This document shows, in pieces, positions 51,973-61,046 of a DNA stretch of 64,000 nt. A program made the translations under genes and the position numbers. This DNA is from Micavibrio sp. UBA6212 (GTDB lineage: Bacteria > Pseudomonadota > Alphaproteobacteria > Micavibrionales > Micavibrionaceae): positions 62,001 to 126,000 of the forward strand of contig DISK01000014.1 of NCBI GenBank assembly GCA_002421905.1, in the 5' to 3' direction. The notes beneath the pieces were generated by a model. The model did not search any database, was not told where the DNA came from, and saw only the letters and a list, made by a program, of their open reading frames with translations. Within the stretch, counting starts at the first letter, position 1. Each line of letters begins with the position of its first letter.

Positions 51973-53820
51973 TCAATCAGAATGGAAAAAATCATATATC
52001 TGCTGGGCCAGAATTACAGAAACACCCTCAACCTTCGCCAGATCCTCAACGGAAGCCTCTTCGACTGCCCTGGCAGACCCAAAATGCAACAACAAAGCCT
52101 TCTTGCGCTTGGCACCGATACCCGACACATGATCAAGCTTACTGCCCAGTGCAGCCTTATCCCGTTTGTTGCGGTGCGTGCCAATGGCAAATCTATGGGC
52201 TTCATCTCGCAATCGCTGAAGATAGTGCGGAACAGGGTCACTTATGGGAAGCTGAAACATCTCGCGCCCCCGTATAAAGAACTTCTCGCGCCCCGCATTG
52301 CGTTTCTCACCTTTGGCAATACCGACCACGCTCAGATAATCAGAAATACCCAGCTCATCCAAAACTTCTGAAACAGCGCTCAACTGTCCGGCGCCACCAT
52401 CAATCAGCAAAAGATTTGGCCAATTTTTATCAGTAACATCAATTTGCTGTAGATCAATTTTTCCAAATCGCCTTAACATGACTTCCCGCATCATGCCATA
52501 ATCGTCAGATGCACCCGCCTCGCGGATATTGAAAGTTCTGTAGGCTTTCTTCTCGAACCCTTCAGGGGAAGCCACCACCATCGCGCCAATCATATTAGTG
52601 CCGGAGATATGAGAGTTATCGTAGATCTCGATCCGTTGAGGGACATCATCCAGACCAAACAGATCAACCAATCCCGCCAGTATTTTCCTGTCACTTCCCT
52701 TTTCCACCAGATGCCGCGCCAGAGCACTTTGAGCATTGTGAATGGCCAGCCCCATCAACTCAACCCGATCACCCCGATATGCCTCACGAATTTTAACGTC
52801 ATAGGCTCCTTCAATTAAAGAGGCATCTTTGGGCATGACATTGACCAAAACCAGAGCCGGAACCGGACGGGCCTGATAAAATTGAGCAATAAAGCCAGAG
52901 AGAATATCCGCCTCGACAACCCGCCCCTCAACGCGCCAGAAGAACGGCTTATTCCCGTAACTCTGACCTCCGCGATAGAAAAAGACCTGAACACAAACAA
53001 CGCCTTCCTGCACGACCAACGCCATCACATCGACATCCCCCACGGAAACCGAGCTGACCCCTTGTCGTGACTGGATTTGTGTTAGAACCCTGATCCGGTC
53101 ACGCATTTGCGCCGCCAATTCGAATTTTTCCTGTACACTGGCCTCCATCATGGACTGGCGCAGACGTTCCTGAACTTCACGGGATTTTCCAGAAAGAAAA
53201 TCCAAGGCATCCTGAACCTGTAATTGGTACTGTCCGATATCAACCTTTCCCACGCAAGGCGCAGTACATCTTTTAATGTGATACTGCAAACAAGGTGTCT
53301 TGCGCGACGCAAAATAGGAATCCGAACAATTCCGCAACATAAAGACCCGTTGCAACAATGACAGCGTTTCATTCACCGCCACCCCGCTGGCAAAAGGGCC
53401 GAAATATTTCCCCTTAACACTGGGCCGCCCCCTGTATTTTATCAACTGCGGGAAGTCATGTCCTTCCGTCATCAGGATATAGGGGTAGGACTTATCATCC
53501 TTAAGTAAGACATTATATTTCGGACGCAAGCTTTTGATTAAATTAGCCTCTAAAAGCAAAGCCTCCGTCTCTGTCTGGGTCTTGATAAACTCCATTTGTC
53601 GCGTCTGGGCTATCATCCGCTGCAACCGGACAGGTAATAACAAGGGGCGTGTATAACTGATAATCCGACGACTTAACGATTTTGCTTTGCCCACATAAAG
53701 AACGTCACCGGATTCGCCCAACATCCGGTAAACACCAGGCCCATCACCGATCTCCCGCGCACCTTTTCGGATCACGGAAACTCCCTGAGCCACTGAATCC
53801 GGTAAGATCTCTTTATCCAT
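51973..53820 (-). CDS. uvrC: excinuclease ABC subunit C
   Basis: Dual-incision nuclease of nucleotide-excision repair. The N-terminal GIY-YIG domain is seen as DGPGVYRMLGESGDVLYVGKAKSL. The UVR motif MMEASVQEKFELAAQMRDRI binds UvrB. The RNase H-like 5' nuclease domain has IEIYDNSHISGTNMIGAMVV and LLLIDGGAGQLSAV, and tandem helix-hairpin-helix motifs (HVSGIGAKRKKALLLHFGSA, ASVEDLAKVEGVS) end the protein. 615 residues. GAGGT precedes the ATG. Confidence 0.97.
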   Translation of the reverse strand: MDKEILPDSVAQGVSVIRKGAREIGDGPGVYRMLGESGDVLYVGKAKSLSRRIISYTRPLLLPVRLQRMIAQTRQMEFIKTQTETEALLLEANLIKSLRPKYNVLLKDDKSYPYILMTEGHDFPQLIKYRGRPSVKGKYFGPFASGVAVNETLSLLQRVFMLRNCSDSYFASRKTPCLQYHIKRCTAPCVGKVDIGQYQLQVQDALDFLSGKSREVQERLRQSMMEASVQEKFELAAQMRDRIRVLTQIQSRQGVSSVSVGDVDVMALVVQEGVVCVQVFFYRGGQSYGNKPFFWRVEGRVVEADILSGFIAQFYQARPVPALVLVNVMPKDASLIEGAYDVKIREAYRGDRVELMGLAIHNAQSALARHLVEKGSDRKILAGLVDLFGLDDVPQRIEIYDNSHISGTNMIGAMVVASPEGFEKKAYRTFNIREAGASDDYGMMREVMLRRFGKIDLQQIDVTDKNWPNLLLIDGGAGQLSAVSEVLDELGISDYLSVVGIAKGEKRNAGREKFFIRGREMFQLPISDPVPHYLQRLRDEAHRFAIGTHRNKRDKAALGSKLDHVSGIGAKRKKALLLHFGSARAVEEASVEDLAKVEGVSVILAQQIYDFFHSD

Positions 53821-53907
53821 CCAGCGACCTCAACATCCCGTACACATAAGGAACGAAGGGAAGAACATAAAAAATATTGACATCGCCTCCTCCTTCTATT
53901 AAGAAAC

Positions 53908-53925
53908 AATTGATATGTATCAATT
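53908..53925. promoter_or_regulatory. inverted repeat in the uvrC/pentapeptide-gene intergenic region
   Basis: AATTGATA-TG-TATCAATT, 8-bp perfect arms, in the 231-nt divergent gap. No T-tract follows, so an operator is more likely than a terminator. The regulator is unknown. Confidence 0.4.
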
Positions 53926-54051
53926 ATTGATAGCGAGCATCTTCTGGGGATCATCCACATCAATATTGATCCAATACATATAAAAAAAGGACTGCCACGT
54001 CTAGCGCGGCTGTTCGATAAATAATCATCTGACCATTGGGAGAAAGAAACG

Positions 54052-54660
54052 ATGATCACAATACATCTGAGTAACCGGGCCGGGAAAAACCTTTATTCTG
54101 GCCTGCATAAAGACGTGCGCCAAGCATTGGAATTCTGCATTCACGCCAAAATCTGCCTCGACGGCATTATCCTCGACCACGAAGATCTTCGCTATGCCAA
54201 TCTGGATGGGTGGAGCATCAGAAATGCCTCATTCAAAGGGGCAGACCTGAGGGACGCCAACATGTCAGAAGCCACTTTCTTACATTGCGATTTTTCTGAA
54301 AGCCTGATGCAAGACGCATGTCTTTGTTACTCTGACCTGTTAAACTGCAACTTCTATGGCACAAAATTCAAAAGAACTGATATCTCCGAAGCCAAATTGG
54401 ACAATCCAGTGTTTTCACACGACAGCGATACAGGCCTGAATCTCTCGACCGCGTATCGGATCACCGGTATCATTAACACACCACCTATACATCCAATGAT
54501 TGTGTTTCAAAGCCTTAAAGAAACAATAATGCTCCTGAATCATATCGAGAACGGAAAAATTATCGCCCTCCTCAAACACCTTATAGGAACAGCCCACCCC
54601 AACCAAGATTACTACTCTTTACAAGAACAAACTTTTCCCCCGCAGCGCAACAAAAGGTAG
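54052..54660 (+). CDS. pentapeptide-repeat protein
   Basis: A 202-residue protein. Residues about 35-120 follow the A(D/N)LxX pentapeptide pattern: LDGIILDHEDLRYANLDGWSI, ASFKGADLRDANMSEATFLHCDF and ISEAKLDNPVF, predicting a right-handed quadrilateral beta helix. The N-terminal 30 and C-terminal 80 residues are not repeats. Some pentapeptide proteins mimic DNA and protect gyrase, but most have no known role; none is assignable here. AGAAAG precedes the ATG. The 289 nt after it (54661-54949) show no convincing gene, only AT-rich sequence. Confidence 0.8.
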   Translation: MITIHLSNRAGKNLYSGLHKDVRQALEFCIHAKICLDGIILDHEDLRYANLDGWSIRNASFKGADLRDANMSEATFLHCDFSESLMQDACLCYSDLLNCNFYGTKFKRTDISEAKLDNPVFSHDSDTGLNLSTAYRITGIINTPPIHPMIVFQSLKETIMLLNHIENGKIIALLKHLIGTAHPNQDYYSLQEQTFPPQRNKR

Positions 54661-54949
54661 CATTCACAAATCATTGATTATGAAAATATTAATCATACTG
54701 TGAAAAAATAAAATATTGGGGCAAACAAAAAAACAAATTGTCAGATGGTGGGGCTCATCTTGGAAATATATATGAGACTTGGCAACCTGTGTGCCATATA
54801 TATAGACATATCAACTATCAACCAAATAAAACCATTGTTTTCTATCAATAAATGGCATAAAGAAAGAATCGTGGATCTGCCATGGACGAGGATTATTCTG
54901 ACCCCAGGGGAGAGCCTGACCGCGGAATACCATAAAACGGAACCATGTT

Positions 54950-55285
54950 ATGCCCCTTCTCGACCAAAAGAAAAACGAGAGCTTTCTTCTCGTCCTAAAT
55001 CAACTGAAGCAAATTGATCCGGAATTTCCCATTCAATACGCCATCTGTCTGGCCAGAATCGCCGAACGCGAAGGATGTTCCCTGACCGATCTTTCAGAAC
55101 AAACAGGGCTCGCCCTCTCAACTGTATCGCGTATTGTCGGCGCCTTATCAAACTACCGGCAAAAGGGCGAAGCCTACGGTCTGGTGGATTTGCGCGTATC
55201 AAAAACTGAACGGCGCAAGAAAGAGCTGTTTCTAACGGAAAAGGGTCTTCATACCCTGACAAAGATACTGTCATCGTTCGAATAA
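54950..55285 (+). CDS. MarR-type winged-helix regulator
   Basis: A 111-residue DNA-binding protein. The helix-turn-helix is SLTDLSEQTGLALSTVSRIVGAL (about residues 44-66), followed by the wing LVDLRVSKTERRKKELFLTEKG, a MarR hallmark (DxR near the wing and LTxxG). It is shorter than typical MarR at both ends, so dimerisation helices are minimal. Its target is unknown; the tRNA genes and recombinase remnant are immediately downstream. Confidence 0.75.
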   Translation: MPLLDQKKNESFLLVLNQLKQIDPEFPIQYAICLARIAEREGCSLTDLSEQTGLALSTVSRIVGALSNYRQKGEAYGLVDLRVSKTERRKKELFLTEKGLHTLTKILSSFE

Positions 55286-55369
55286 ACTCATCCAACATAA
55301 AAATCTTCCGATGAAAATTTCCTCTTGGCGCACAAGAATTTCGAGGCTATAGATAATGCCACAAAAAAT

Positions 55370-55701
55370 GCGGGCGTGGCGAAATCGGTAGACGCAACGG
55401 ACTTAGACGAAAAATTGAGTGCTCATCGGGAAACCTTTGATGCAGAACTGCTCAAATTCGGGGAAACCTTACAGGCTGGCGAACGGCCCATGGCAATCCC
55501 GAGCCAAGCCTAAAGCCCTAACGGGCTAAAGGAAGGTGTAGAGACTAGACGGGCAGCACCTAAAGCAAAGAACTTTGCAACGGTGAAGGGATAGTCCAGA
55601 CCACAAACTCGTGACGCACGAGCGCGGCGAAAGCCGTAGATGGTAAGAAAATCCGTAGGACCGCAAGGTCTGTGGGGGTTCAAGTCCCCCCGCCCGCACC
55701 A
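55370..55701 (+). tRNA. tRNA-Leu(UAA) interrupted by a group I intron
   Basis: Exon 1 is 55370-55404 and exon 2 is 55648-55701. Acceptor GCGGGCG (55370-55376) pairs with CGCCCGC (55691-55697), then A and an encoded CCA. The anticodon stem ACGGA/TCCGT (55397-55401, 55652-55656) closes the loop CTTAAAA, with anticodon TAA formed only after splicing between U34 and A35. The long variable arm (GGACCGCAAGGTCT region) and the T-arm GGGGGTTCAAGTCCCCC are as expected for a class II tRNA. Confidence 0.93.
55405..55647 (+). ncRNA. group I self-splicing intron in tRNA-Leu(UAA)
   Basis: A 243-nt intron without an ORF. Conserved core elements appear in order: P, AATTCGGGGAAACC (55455-55468); Q, GCAATCCCGAGCC (55493-55505); R, GTGTAGAGACTAGACGGGC (55537-55554); S, GATAGTCCAGACC (55590-55602). 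R GACTA pairs with S TAGTC to make P7. The last base is G, and the base before the 5' splice site is U, both required in group I splicing. The sequence and the position in the anticodon loop match the cyanobacterial and plastid tRNA-Leu(UAA) intron. Confidence 0.92.
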
Positions 55702-55773
55702 CCACATACTAAGACAATACTCTTGCTAAAACCATAACTATAGAAACCACCGATTAACAACGCACAAGCCTCT

Positions 55774-55863
55774 AAGTAGGTAGCAGAGTGGTTGAATGCG
55801 CCGCTCTCGAAAAGCGGTATGGGTGCGAGCCCATCGAGGGTTCGAATCCCTCCCTGCCCGCCA
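55774..55863 (+). tRNA. tRNA-Ser(CGA) with mismatched acceptor stem
   Basis: The anticodon stem CCGCT/AGCGG closes CTCGAAA (anticodon CGA); the long variable arm TGGGTGCGAGCCCA and T-arm GAGGGTTCGAATCCCTC are good, and CCA is encoded. The 3' acceptor strand is CCTGCCC but the 5' strand reads AAGTAGG, leaving positions 1-72 and 2-71 as A-C mismatches and 4-69 as a wobble. It may be functional or a copy damaged by element integration; the recombinase remnant follows 100 nt later. Confidence 0.78.
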
Positions 55864-55964
55864 TTTTCCTATATAAAAAACACTTGGGCAAACCCAACAT
55901 AAAAATACAATTCCTTACAAAGGACAGAATACCACCTTAATTTAGGACCCCTTCTGTCCAATAG

Positions 55965-56983
55965 GTTCTGACGACATACACAGTGCAATACATATTCCAC
56001 AGGTACATTGAGATGGGATCCACCACAATTCTGGTCAAAGAACTGGCCGAAAAAGGCTATACGACCAAAAGCTGGGTATCGCGAAGCGGCAAGCATCACA
56101 GAGGTAATCCGATCAATAAAAGCACCATATACAAGATCCTGTGCAGCCAGATTTATATCGGGAAGATCCTTCACAAAGGTACCGTTTATGAAGGTGAGCA
56201 CGAGGGGATTGTTTCCAAAGAGACCTTTGAAAAAGCCCGCGCCATTAGCAATAACCGAAAGCCCAATGAATCTCCGTTACGATGCAAGGCGGCGCACTAT
56301 ATTTTGCGCGGGATTGTCTTTGATGAGGGCGGTTATGCTTTGACCTGCGCCGCCGTAAAGAAGAAGACCAAGCGCTACAGATACTATCGCAAATGGAGCA
56401 AAAAATTATTCGCGCGCTGGAGAATTTTGAGCAGCTTTGGGATGAGCTGTTTCCGGTGGAGCAAGAGCGATTGGTAAAACTTCTGATCCAGCGCGTTGTC
56501 GTGACCACAACTAAAGTCAGCATAGAGCTACGCCCGGTAGGAATGGTCGGATTGCTCCATGAGATCATGCCGGATGTTAAAATTGAAAAATCTCGGCCCA
56601 CGAAAGACAGTCCCATCACCATAGAAATCCCGATCAAATTGAGAAAACGCAGCGGACGAAAATATATCACCGCGCCGGACGGCAGAGATCTTAGCTCTTA
56701 CCGGAAGCCAAAATATCAAACCAATATGATGCAGGCCATTGTACGCGGCCACCAGTTTTCAGATATGCTGGATAAAGAGCCGGACATAACCATCAAGCAG
56801 TTGGCCCAGCGTGAAATGCTGGATCACGGCTATGTTACCAAAACGATCCGCATGACCCAACTAGCTCCAGACATCATTGAAGCCATCCTGAATGGCCGTC
56901 AGCCCCAAGCCATGACCCTCGCCGAGCTTATGCGCCCATTTCCTAATTGCTGGAATACCCAGCGGGCGCATTTTGGATTTTAA
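55965..56983 (+). pseudogene. remnant of a large serine recombinase
   Basis: The first open part (to about 56390) encodes the recombinase domain: VQYIFHRYIEMGSTTILVKELA, KSTIYKILCSQIYIGKILHKG and RYRYYR. The catalytic N-terminal resolvase domain with its Ser is absent, and an in-frame TAG lies at 55962. After YYR the frame shifts: 56393-56983 encodes the C-terminal part (ENFEQLWDELFPVEQERLVKLL and on to MTQLAPDIIEAILNGRQPQ). The zinc-ribbon and coiled coil normally between these parts are missing. It is the dead integrase of a former mobile element next to tRNA-Ser. It converges on kdpE with a 4-bp overlap. Confidence 0.85.
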
Positions 56984-57696
56984 TCCTGCCGGATAAACCT
57001 ATACCCCACGCCCGGTTCAGTTAAAATGAAGCTGGGTTGCGATGGATCGTCGTTGAGTTTCTGCCTGAGATTGCCGATATGGACGCGCAAATATTGTGCC
57101 TGATCGGCTTGCGCTGGCCCCCACAATTCCCGCAATATATAATCATGCGTTAAAACTTTCCCGGCATTGCGCGTCAGTAGGCATAAAAGATCGTACTCCT
57201 TACGGGTTAGCTTTACAGCCTCGCCACTTAGAAGAACGCTTCTAGCAACATAATCAACTTTCAGTCCGTTATTTTCAAAACTGGTTTCCTGAATATTGCC
57301 GTTTTCCACACCGTAAATGCGGCTTAGGGCTCTGACGCGCGCGAGCAGCTCACCAATTCCAAAAGGTTTGACTACATAATCATTGGCCCCATCATCAAGA
57401 GCCTGCACTTTTTCTTTTTCATCGGCGCGGACAGACAGCACCAAAATAGGGATATTCGACCACTCCCGCAAAGCCTTAATCACATCCTTACCGTCCTTGT
57501 CTGGCAGTCCCAGATCGAGAATGATCATGTCGGGTTGTTTCAAGGCCGCAACCTCAAGCGCCTGCTTGCCGTTTTCCGCCTCCAGAATGCTGTATCCCGA
57601 AGCCTCAAGAGAGATAGACAGAAATTTGCGGATAGCTGGTTCGTCATCCACTATCAGAATTTTACCGTTTAAAAGTTTTTGGGCGTGATCTGTCAT
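56980..57696 (-). CDS. kdpE: KDP operon response regulator KdpE
   Basis: OmpR-family regulator of the Kdp potassium system. The receiver domain has ILIVDDEPAIRKFL, the phosphorylated Asp in MIILDLGLPDKDG and the switch Lys in VVKPFGIGELLARV. The C-terminal winged helix includes LTRKEYDLLCLLTRNAGKVLTHDYIL and YLRVHIGNLRQKL. 238 residues. Its start overlaps the kdpD stop by 4 nt (ATGA), so translation is coupled. Confidence 0.96.
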   Translation of the reverse strand: MTDHAQKLLNGKILIVDDEPAIRKFLSISLEASGYSILEAENGKQALEVAALKQPDMIILDLGLPDKDGKDVIKALREWSNIPILVLSVRADEKEKVQALDDGANDYVVKPFGIGELLARVRALSRIYGVENGNIQETSFENNGLKVDYVARSVLLSGEAVKLTRKEYDLLCLLTRNAGKVLTHDYILRELWGPAQADQAQYLRVHIGNLRQKLNDDPSQPSFILTEPGVGYRFIRQD

Positions 57697-60452
57697 TGCT
57701 CCTCACCCTCTTCAAACGGGGGTGGATTTTCAAGATGGGAAAAAGTTTTCTTATTCGCCATTTTAATCGGGAAAGTTATAACAATAACAGTCCCTTTATT
57801 CAGAAACGCGCTTTCGGCATGGATAGTGCCACCATGCGATTCAATAATCCCTCGACAAATAGCCAGACCCAGCCCCGTACCAGCCACCTTGGAGTCTCCG
57901 GCACGGACGCGATAGAACATATCAAAAACTTTCTCTTTGTCCTCATCAGGAATACCGTATCCCTGGTCCGTTATTCTTATGACAGCTTTGTCCTTTTCTC
58001 TTTCAACGGCAATAACAATTTTTGTATCGGGAGCTGAGTATTTAGCAGCGTTCTCAAGAATATTAACCATCACCTGTTCAATCAAAATAGGATCGACAAA
58101 AAAATTAGCTACATCGTCATTGATGCGGTATTCAACCTTATGTCGCCCAAGAACTTTTTGCAGACGCCCCGTTGCTCGACCGAGAACATCGCGAATATCA
58201 CCGATCCAATCCCGTTTGGGTTCCATAGCCCCATGCCCTAGCTTCGTCATATCCAGCAAATTCTGGACAAAGCGGTTAAGACGTTCCGCCTCATTTTGAA
58301 TCATGTTGAGAAGCTCATCTCGGTTATTTTTGCTTATATTTCCATACATATCTCTCAGGGTTGTGGCCGCGCCGATAATAGAAGAGAGAGGAGTACGCAA
58401 ATCATGAGAGATAGAGGACAGTAAGGCTGTACGCAAACGTTCCGTTTCATTTTGCAAACGGCTATCTTCAATATCGACAGAGAGTTTTGCACGATCGATC
58501 GCCAAGGCCGTTTGATCACAAAAAGCATAGAGCATCCGACGTTGATCCGCAGTATCAAATGCTTCGCTTTCTTCATCAAAAGGGGCGACACCCATTAATC
58601 CTATAAGCCCACGCGGGCCACGCAAGGGTTTAAACAACCACTTTGCAGCGGGGAGTGTTTCACTCCCAAGACCGGCTGGCTTATCATATTTATAAGCCCA
58701 TTCTGCGGCCGCCCAGTCCTTCTTTTCCAATATTAATTCCAATGGCTCGGACGCTCTGATTTCCAGTTTCCCCTGTTTCTTTGAGTTTGGCAGAATGATC
58801 ATTGCTTTTAGGTGAAACGATTGGGATGTGCTTTCGACAGCTCCCCGCATTACGTCATCCAGCATTAGTGCACTGGATAATTTACGCGAAAATTCATGCA
58901 TCACGGCATTTCTGTTGGAGGACGCCTGCAATGCCTCTATCTGGTTTTTCAGCCGGACAGCAAGGTTGCCAGTAATGATCGCAACAATTGTATAAAAAAT
59001 AAGTGTGATAATGTCGTAAGAGCTATAGACATGGAATGTCAGCTTCGGCTCTGTAAAGAAAAAATTAAAAGTCATCGAGGACAGAATAACCGTGTATAGA
59101 GACGGCCATAGACCGTAGCGAATAGCTGAAAGAAGCACAGCGAATAAAAAGACAAGCGACAAGTTCGGGGTTGGCAAAATGAACTGCAATACCGTTGCAA
59201 CCAAGAAAGTTCCAACGACAGCGAGTGTTGAATATAGATAATCTTTGAAACTGGAGCGACCAGATAAACCGATTATTTTTCTAAGCAGACCTGTTTCATT
59301 CTGGTCATTTTTCGTAGCATGTAGAAGAGTGATGTCAAAATCCTGTGATGCTTCTAGAATTTCTGAAGAAACAGAAGGAAATAGAGCATTCATAAACCAT
59401 GTTTTGCCGTGGCGACCAATTAAAATGCGTGTAACGTTTCGAGAACGGGCAAAGGCCAGAATATCATTGGCAATACTTGCACCTCCCCTTATTGTCACGG
59501 CCTCTCCGCCAAGCTGTTCCGTCAAGCTCAAAGCCTCGGCAATATTGTCTTTTTCCTTGTCGGTCAAATAAGCATCGGTAGGCGTTTCCACATGCAATGC
59601 CATCCACGGTACTTTTGCGCGTGCGCCGATCCGAGCCGCCATGCGAACGAGAGTCTCTGAATTTCCACTTTCATCAATACCAACCAAAAGGCGGTCTTTG
59701 GTTGGCCAGATGCCTGCTACCGCGTGCGTTTTCATATAGTCTGTCACATCGCGGTCAACCCGCTCTGCTGCCGTCCGCAGGGCAATTTCGCGCAAAGCTG
59801 CCAGATTTCCACGCATGAAAAAGTTTTCCATGGCGCGCTGCGCGTAATCCTCCATATAAACCTTACCTTCTTTCAGGCGGCGGATAAGGTCTTCGGGAGA
59901 AATATCAATAAGCTCGATCTCGTCGGCAAGCTGCAACATAGAATCGGGCAGCGTTTCCTGAACCTTAATTTTGGTGATGCGCTCTATGGCATCATTCAGG
60001 CTTTCCAGATGCTGGATATTCAGCGACGTATAAACATTGATGCCAGCAGCCAACAATTCCTCGACATCCTGATAGCGTTTGGCGTGACGGGATCCTTCAA
60101 CATTGGTATGAGCAAACTCATCAACAAGAGCAAGTTCCGGTTTACGGGCAAGGATCGCATCAAGATCCATTTCCTCAAAAAATTTATCTTTGTATTTCAG
60201 CTTTTGCGGTGGCAAGATTTCGAGGCCATGAGTCAGGGCTAGCGTTTCTTTGCGCCCATGTGTTTCTATGACACCGGCGACGACATCCTGACCTTCTTTT
60301 AATCTCTGTTTGGCAGCTTGCAACATGGCATAGGTTTTACCAACACCAGGTGCCATACCCAGAAAGATTTTTAAACGACCTCGCGCTTCCTTCTTTGTCT
60401 GCTCAAGAAGGGCTTCAGGATCAGGGCGATTGTGCGCGGCATCATCGTTCAT
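57693..60452 (-). CDS. kdpD: KDP operon sensor histidine kinase KdpD
   Basis: A 919-residue inner-membrane sensor of K+ limitation. The N-terminal KdpD domain has the Walker A LGMAPGVGKTYAML and VDEFAHTNVEGSRH; a USP-like domain follows (about 250-370, ILIGRHGKTWF). Four membrane helices lie at about 400-490 (DUF4118 region), then a GAF-like domain. The kinase has the phospho-acceptor His in SSISHDLRTPLSSIIGAA, and N, G1 and G2 boxes (NILENAAKYSAP, DQGYGIPDEDK, GTGLGLAICRGI). Complete; it lies 11 nt after kdpC. Confidence 0.96.
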   Translation of the reverse strand: MNDDAAHNRPDPEALLEQTKKEARGRLKIFLGMAPGVGKTYAMLQAAKQRLKEGQDVVAGVIETHGRKETLALTHGLEILPPQKLKYKDKFFEEMDLDAILARKPELALVDEFAHTNVEGSRHAKRYQDVEELLAAGINVYTSLNIQHLESLNDAIERITKIKVQETLPDSMLQLADEIELIDISPEDLIRRLKEGKVYMEDYAQRAMENFFMRGNLAALREIALRTAAERVDRDVTDYMKTHAVAGIWPTKDRLLVGIDESGNSETLVRMAARIGARAKVPWMALHVETPTDAYLTDKEKDNIAEALSLTEQLGGEAVTIRGGASIANDILAFARSRNVTRILIGRHGKTWFMNALFPSVSSEILEASQDFDITLLHATKNDQNETGLLRKIIGLSGRSSFKDYLYSTLAVVGTFLVATVLQFILPTPNLSLVFLFAVLLSAIRYGLWPSLYTVILSSMTFNFFFTEPKLTFHVYSSYDIITLIFYTIVAIITGNLAVRLKNQIEALQASSNRNAVMHEFSRKLSSALMLDDVMRGAVESTSQSFHLKAMIILPNSKKQGKLEIRASEPLELILEKKDWAAAEWAYKYDKPAGLGSETLPAAKWLFKPLRGPRGLIGLMGVAPFDEESEAFDTADQRRMLYAFCDQTALAIDRAKLSVDIEDSRLQNETERLRTALLSSISHDLRTPLSSIIGAATTLRDMYGNISKNNRDELLNMIQNEAERLNRFVQNLLDMTKLGHGAMEPKRDWIGDIRDVLGRATGRLQKVLGRHKVEYRINDDVANFFVDPILIEQVMVNILENAAKYSAPDTKIVIAVEREKDKAVIRITDQGYGIPDEDKEKVFDMFYRVRAGDSKVAGTGLGLAICRGIIESHGGTIHAESAFLNKGTVIVITFPIKMANKKTFSHLENPPPFEEGEEQ

Positions 60453-60463
60453 TTGGGGTTAAA

Positions 60464-61045
60464 TCATTGGTTCAATGTTGTCTTCTTCATTGTATCCAAA
60501 GCTAGGTTCAATTCCAGTACATTCACGCGCGGCGCGCCCAAAATCCCGAAACTGCGGCCTTGCGTATGATCTTTAATCATGGATTGCACGCTCTCAAGGC
60601 TGATATTGCGCTCCCTTGCAATGCGCGGCGCCTGATAATCGGCTGCTTCCGGTGAAATATGCGGGTCAAGACCGCTACCCGATGCGCTAATCATATCGGC
60701 TGGCGGGGCTACATTCCCGTTCATCTCTTTTTGTGCAGCGGTACGTTGTACATAGCTATCGTTGAGAACCTTGCTGGTAAGACCCAGATTGGATGCTCCG
60801 GAATTATCTGCCTCATACCCAGTGCCGGCGGCAGATGGTCTGGGATGGAAATATTCGGGGCGTTCAAAATTCTGAGCTATAAGGGAGGAGCCGATAACCT
60901 TGCCATCCTTTTCTATCAAAGATCCTGCCGACCTATTCGGAAACAGCGTCTGGGCAATCCCTGTCACAGCCAGCGGATAGACGAGGCCTGTCAGGATAGT
61001 CATCGTGAGTGTAAAGGCCAGTATGCGAAAAGTTTTCCCAATCAT
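60464..61045 (-). CDS. kdpC: potassium-transporting ATPase subunit KdpC
   Basis: Single-span subunit stabilising the KdpFABC complex. The N-terminal membrane helix (ILAFTLTMTILTGLVYPLAV) is followed by the signature SLIEKDGKVIGSSLIAQNF, YFHPRPSAAGTGYE and SASGSGLDPHISPEAA; the C-terminus has LGAPRVNVLELNLALD. 193 residues. The ATG is 1 nt after the kdpB stop, with AGGAG inside the end of kdpB. Confidence 0.97.
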   Translation of the reverse strand: MIGKTFRILAFTLTMTILTGLVYPLAVTGIAQTLFPNRSAGSLIEKDGKVIGSSLIAQNFERPEYFHPRPSAAGTGYEADNSGASNLGLTSKVLNDSYVQRTAAQKEMNGNVAPPADMISASGSGLDPHISPEAADYQAPRIARERNISLESVQSMIKDHTQGRSFGILGAPRVNVLELNLALDTMKKTTLNQ

Positions 61046-61046
61046 G

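Noticed and set aside
54745..55017. 90-residue ORF upstream of the MarR-like gene
   Set aside because: No family features, weak start, and it overlaps the MarR start in another frame.
55325..55513. 62-residue ORF (GVAKSVDATDLDEKLSAHRE...)
   Set aside because: It lies across exon 1 and the intron of tRNA-Leu; the peptide is a translation of tRNA and ribozyme sequence.
55884..55897. TTGGG/CCCAA hairpin after tRNA-Ser as a terminator
   Set aside because: Only 5 bp and no T-tract.
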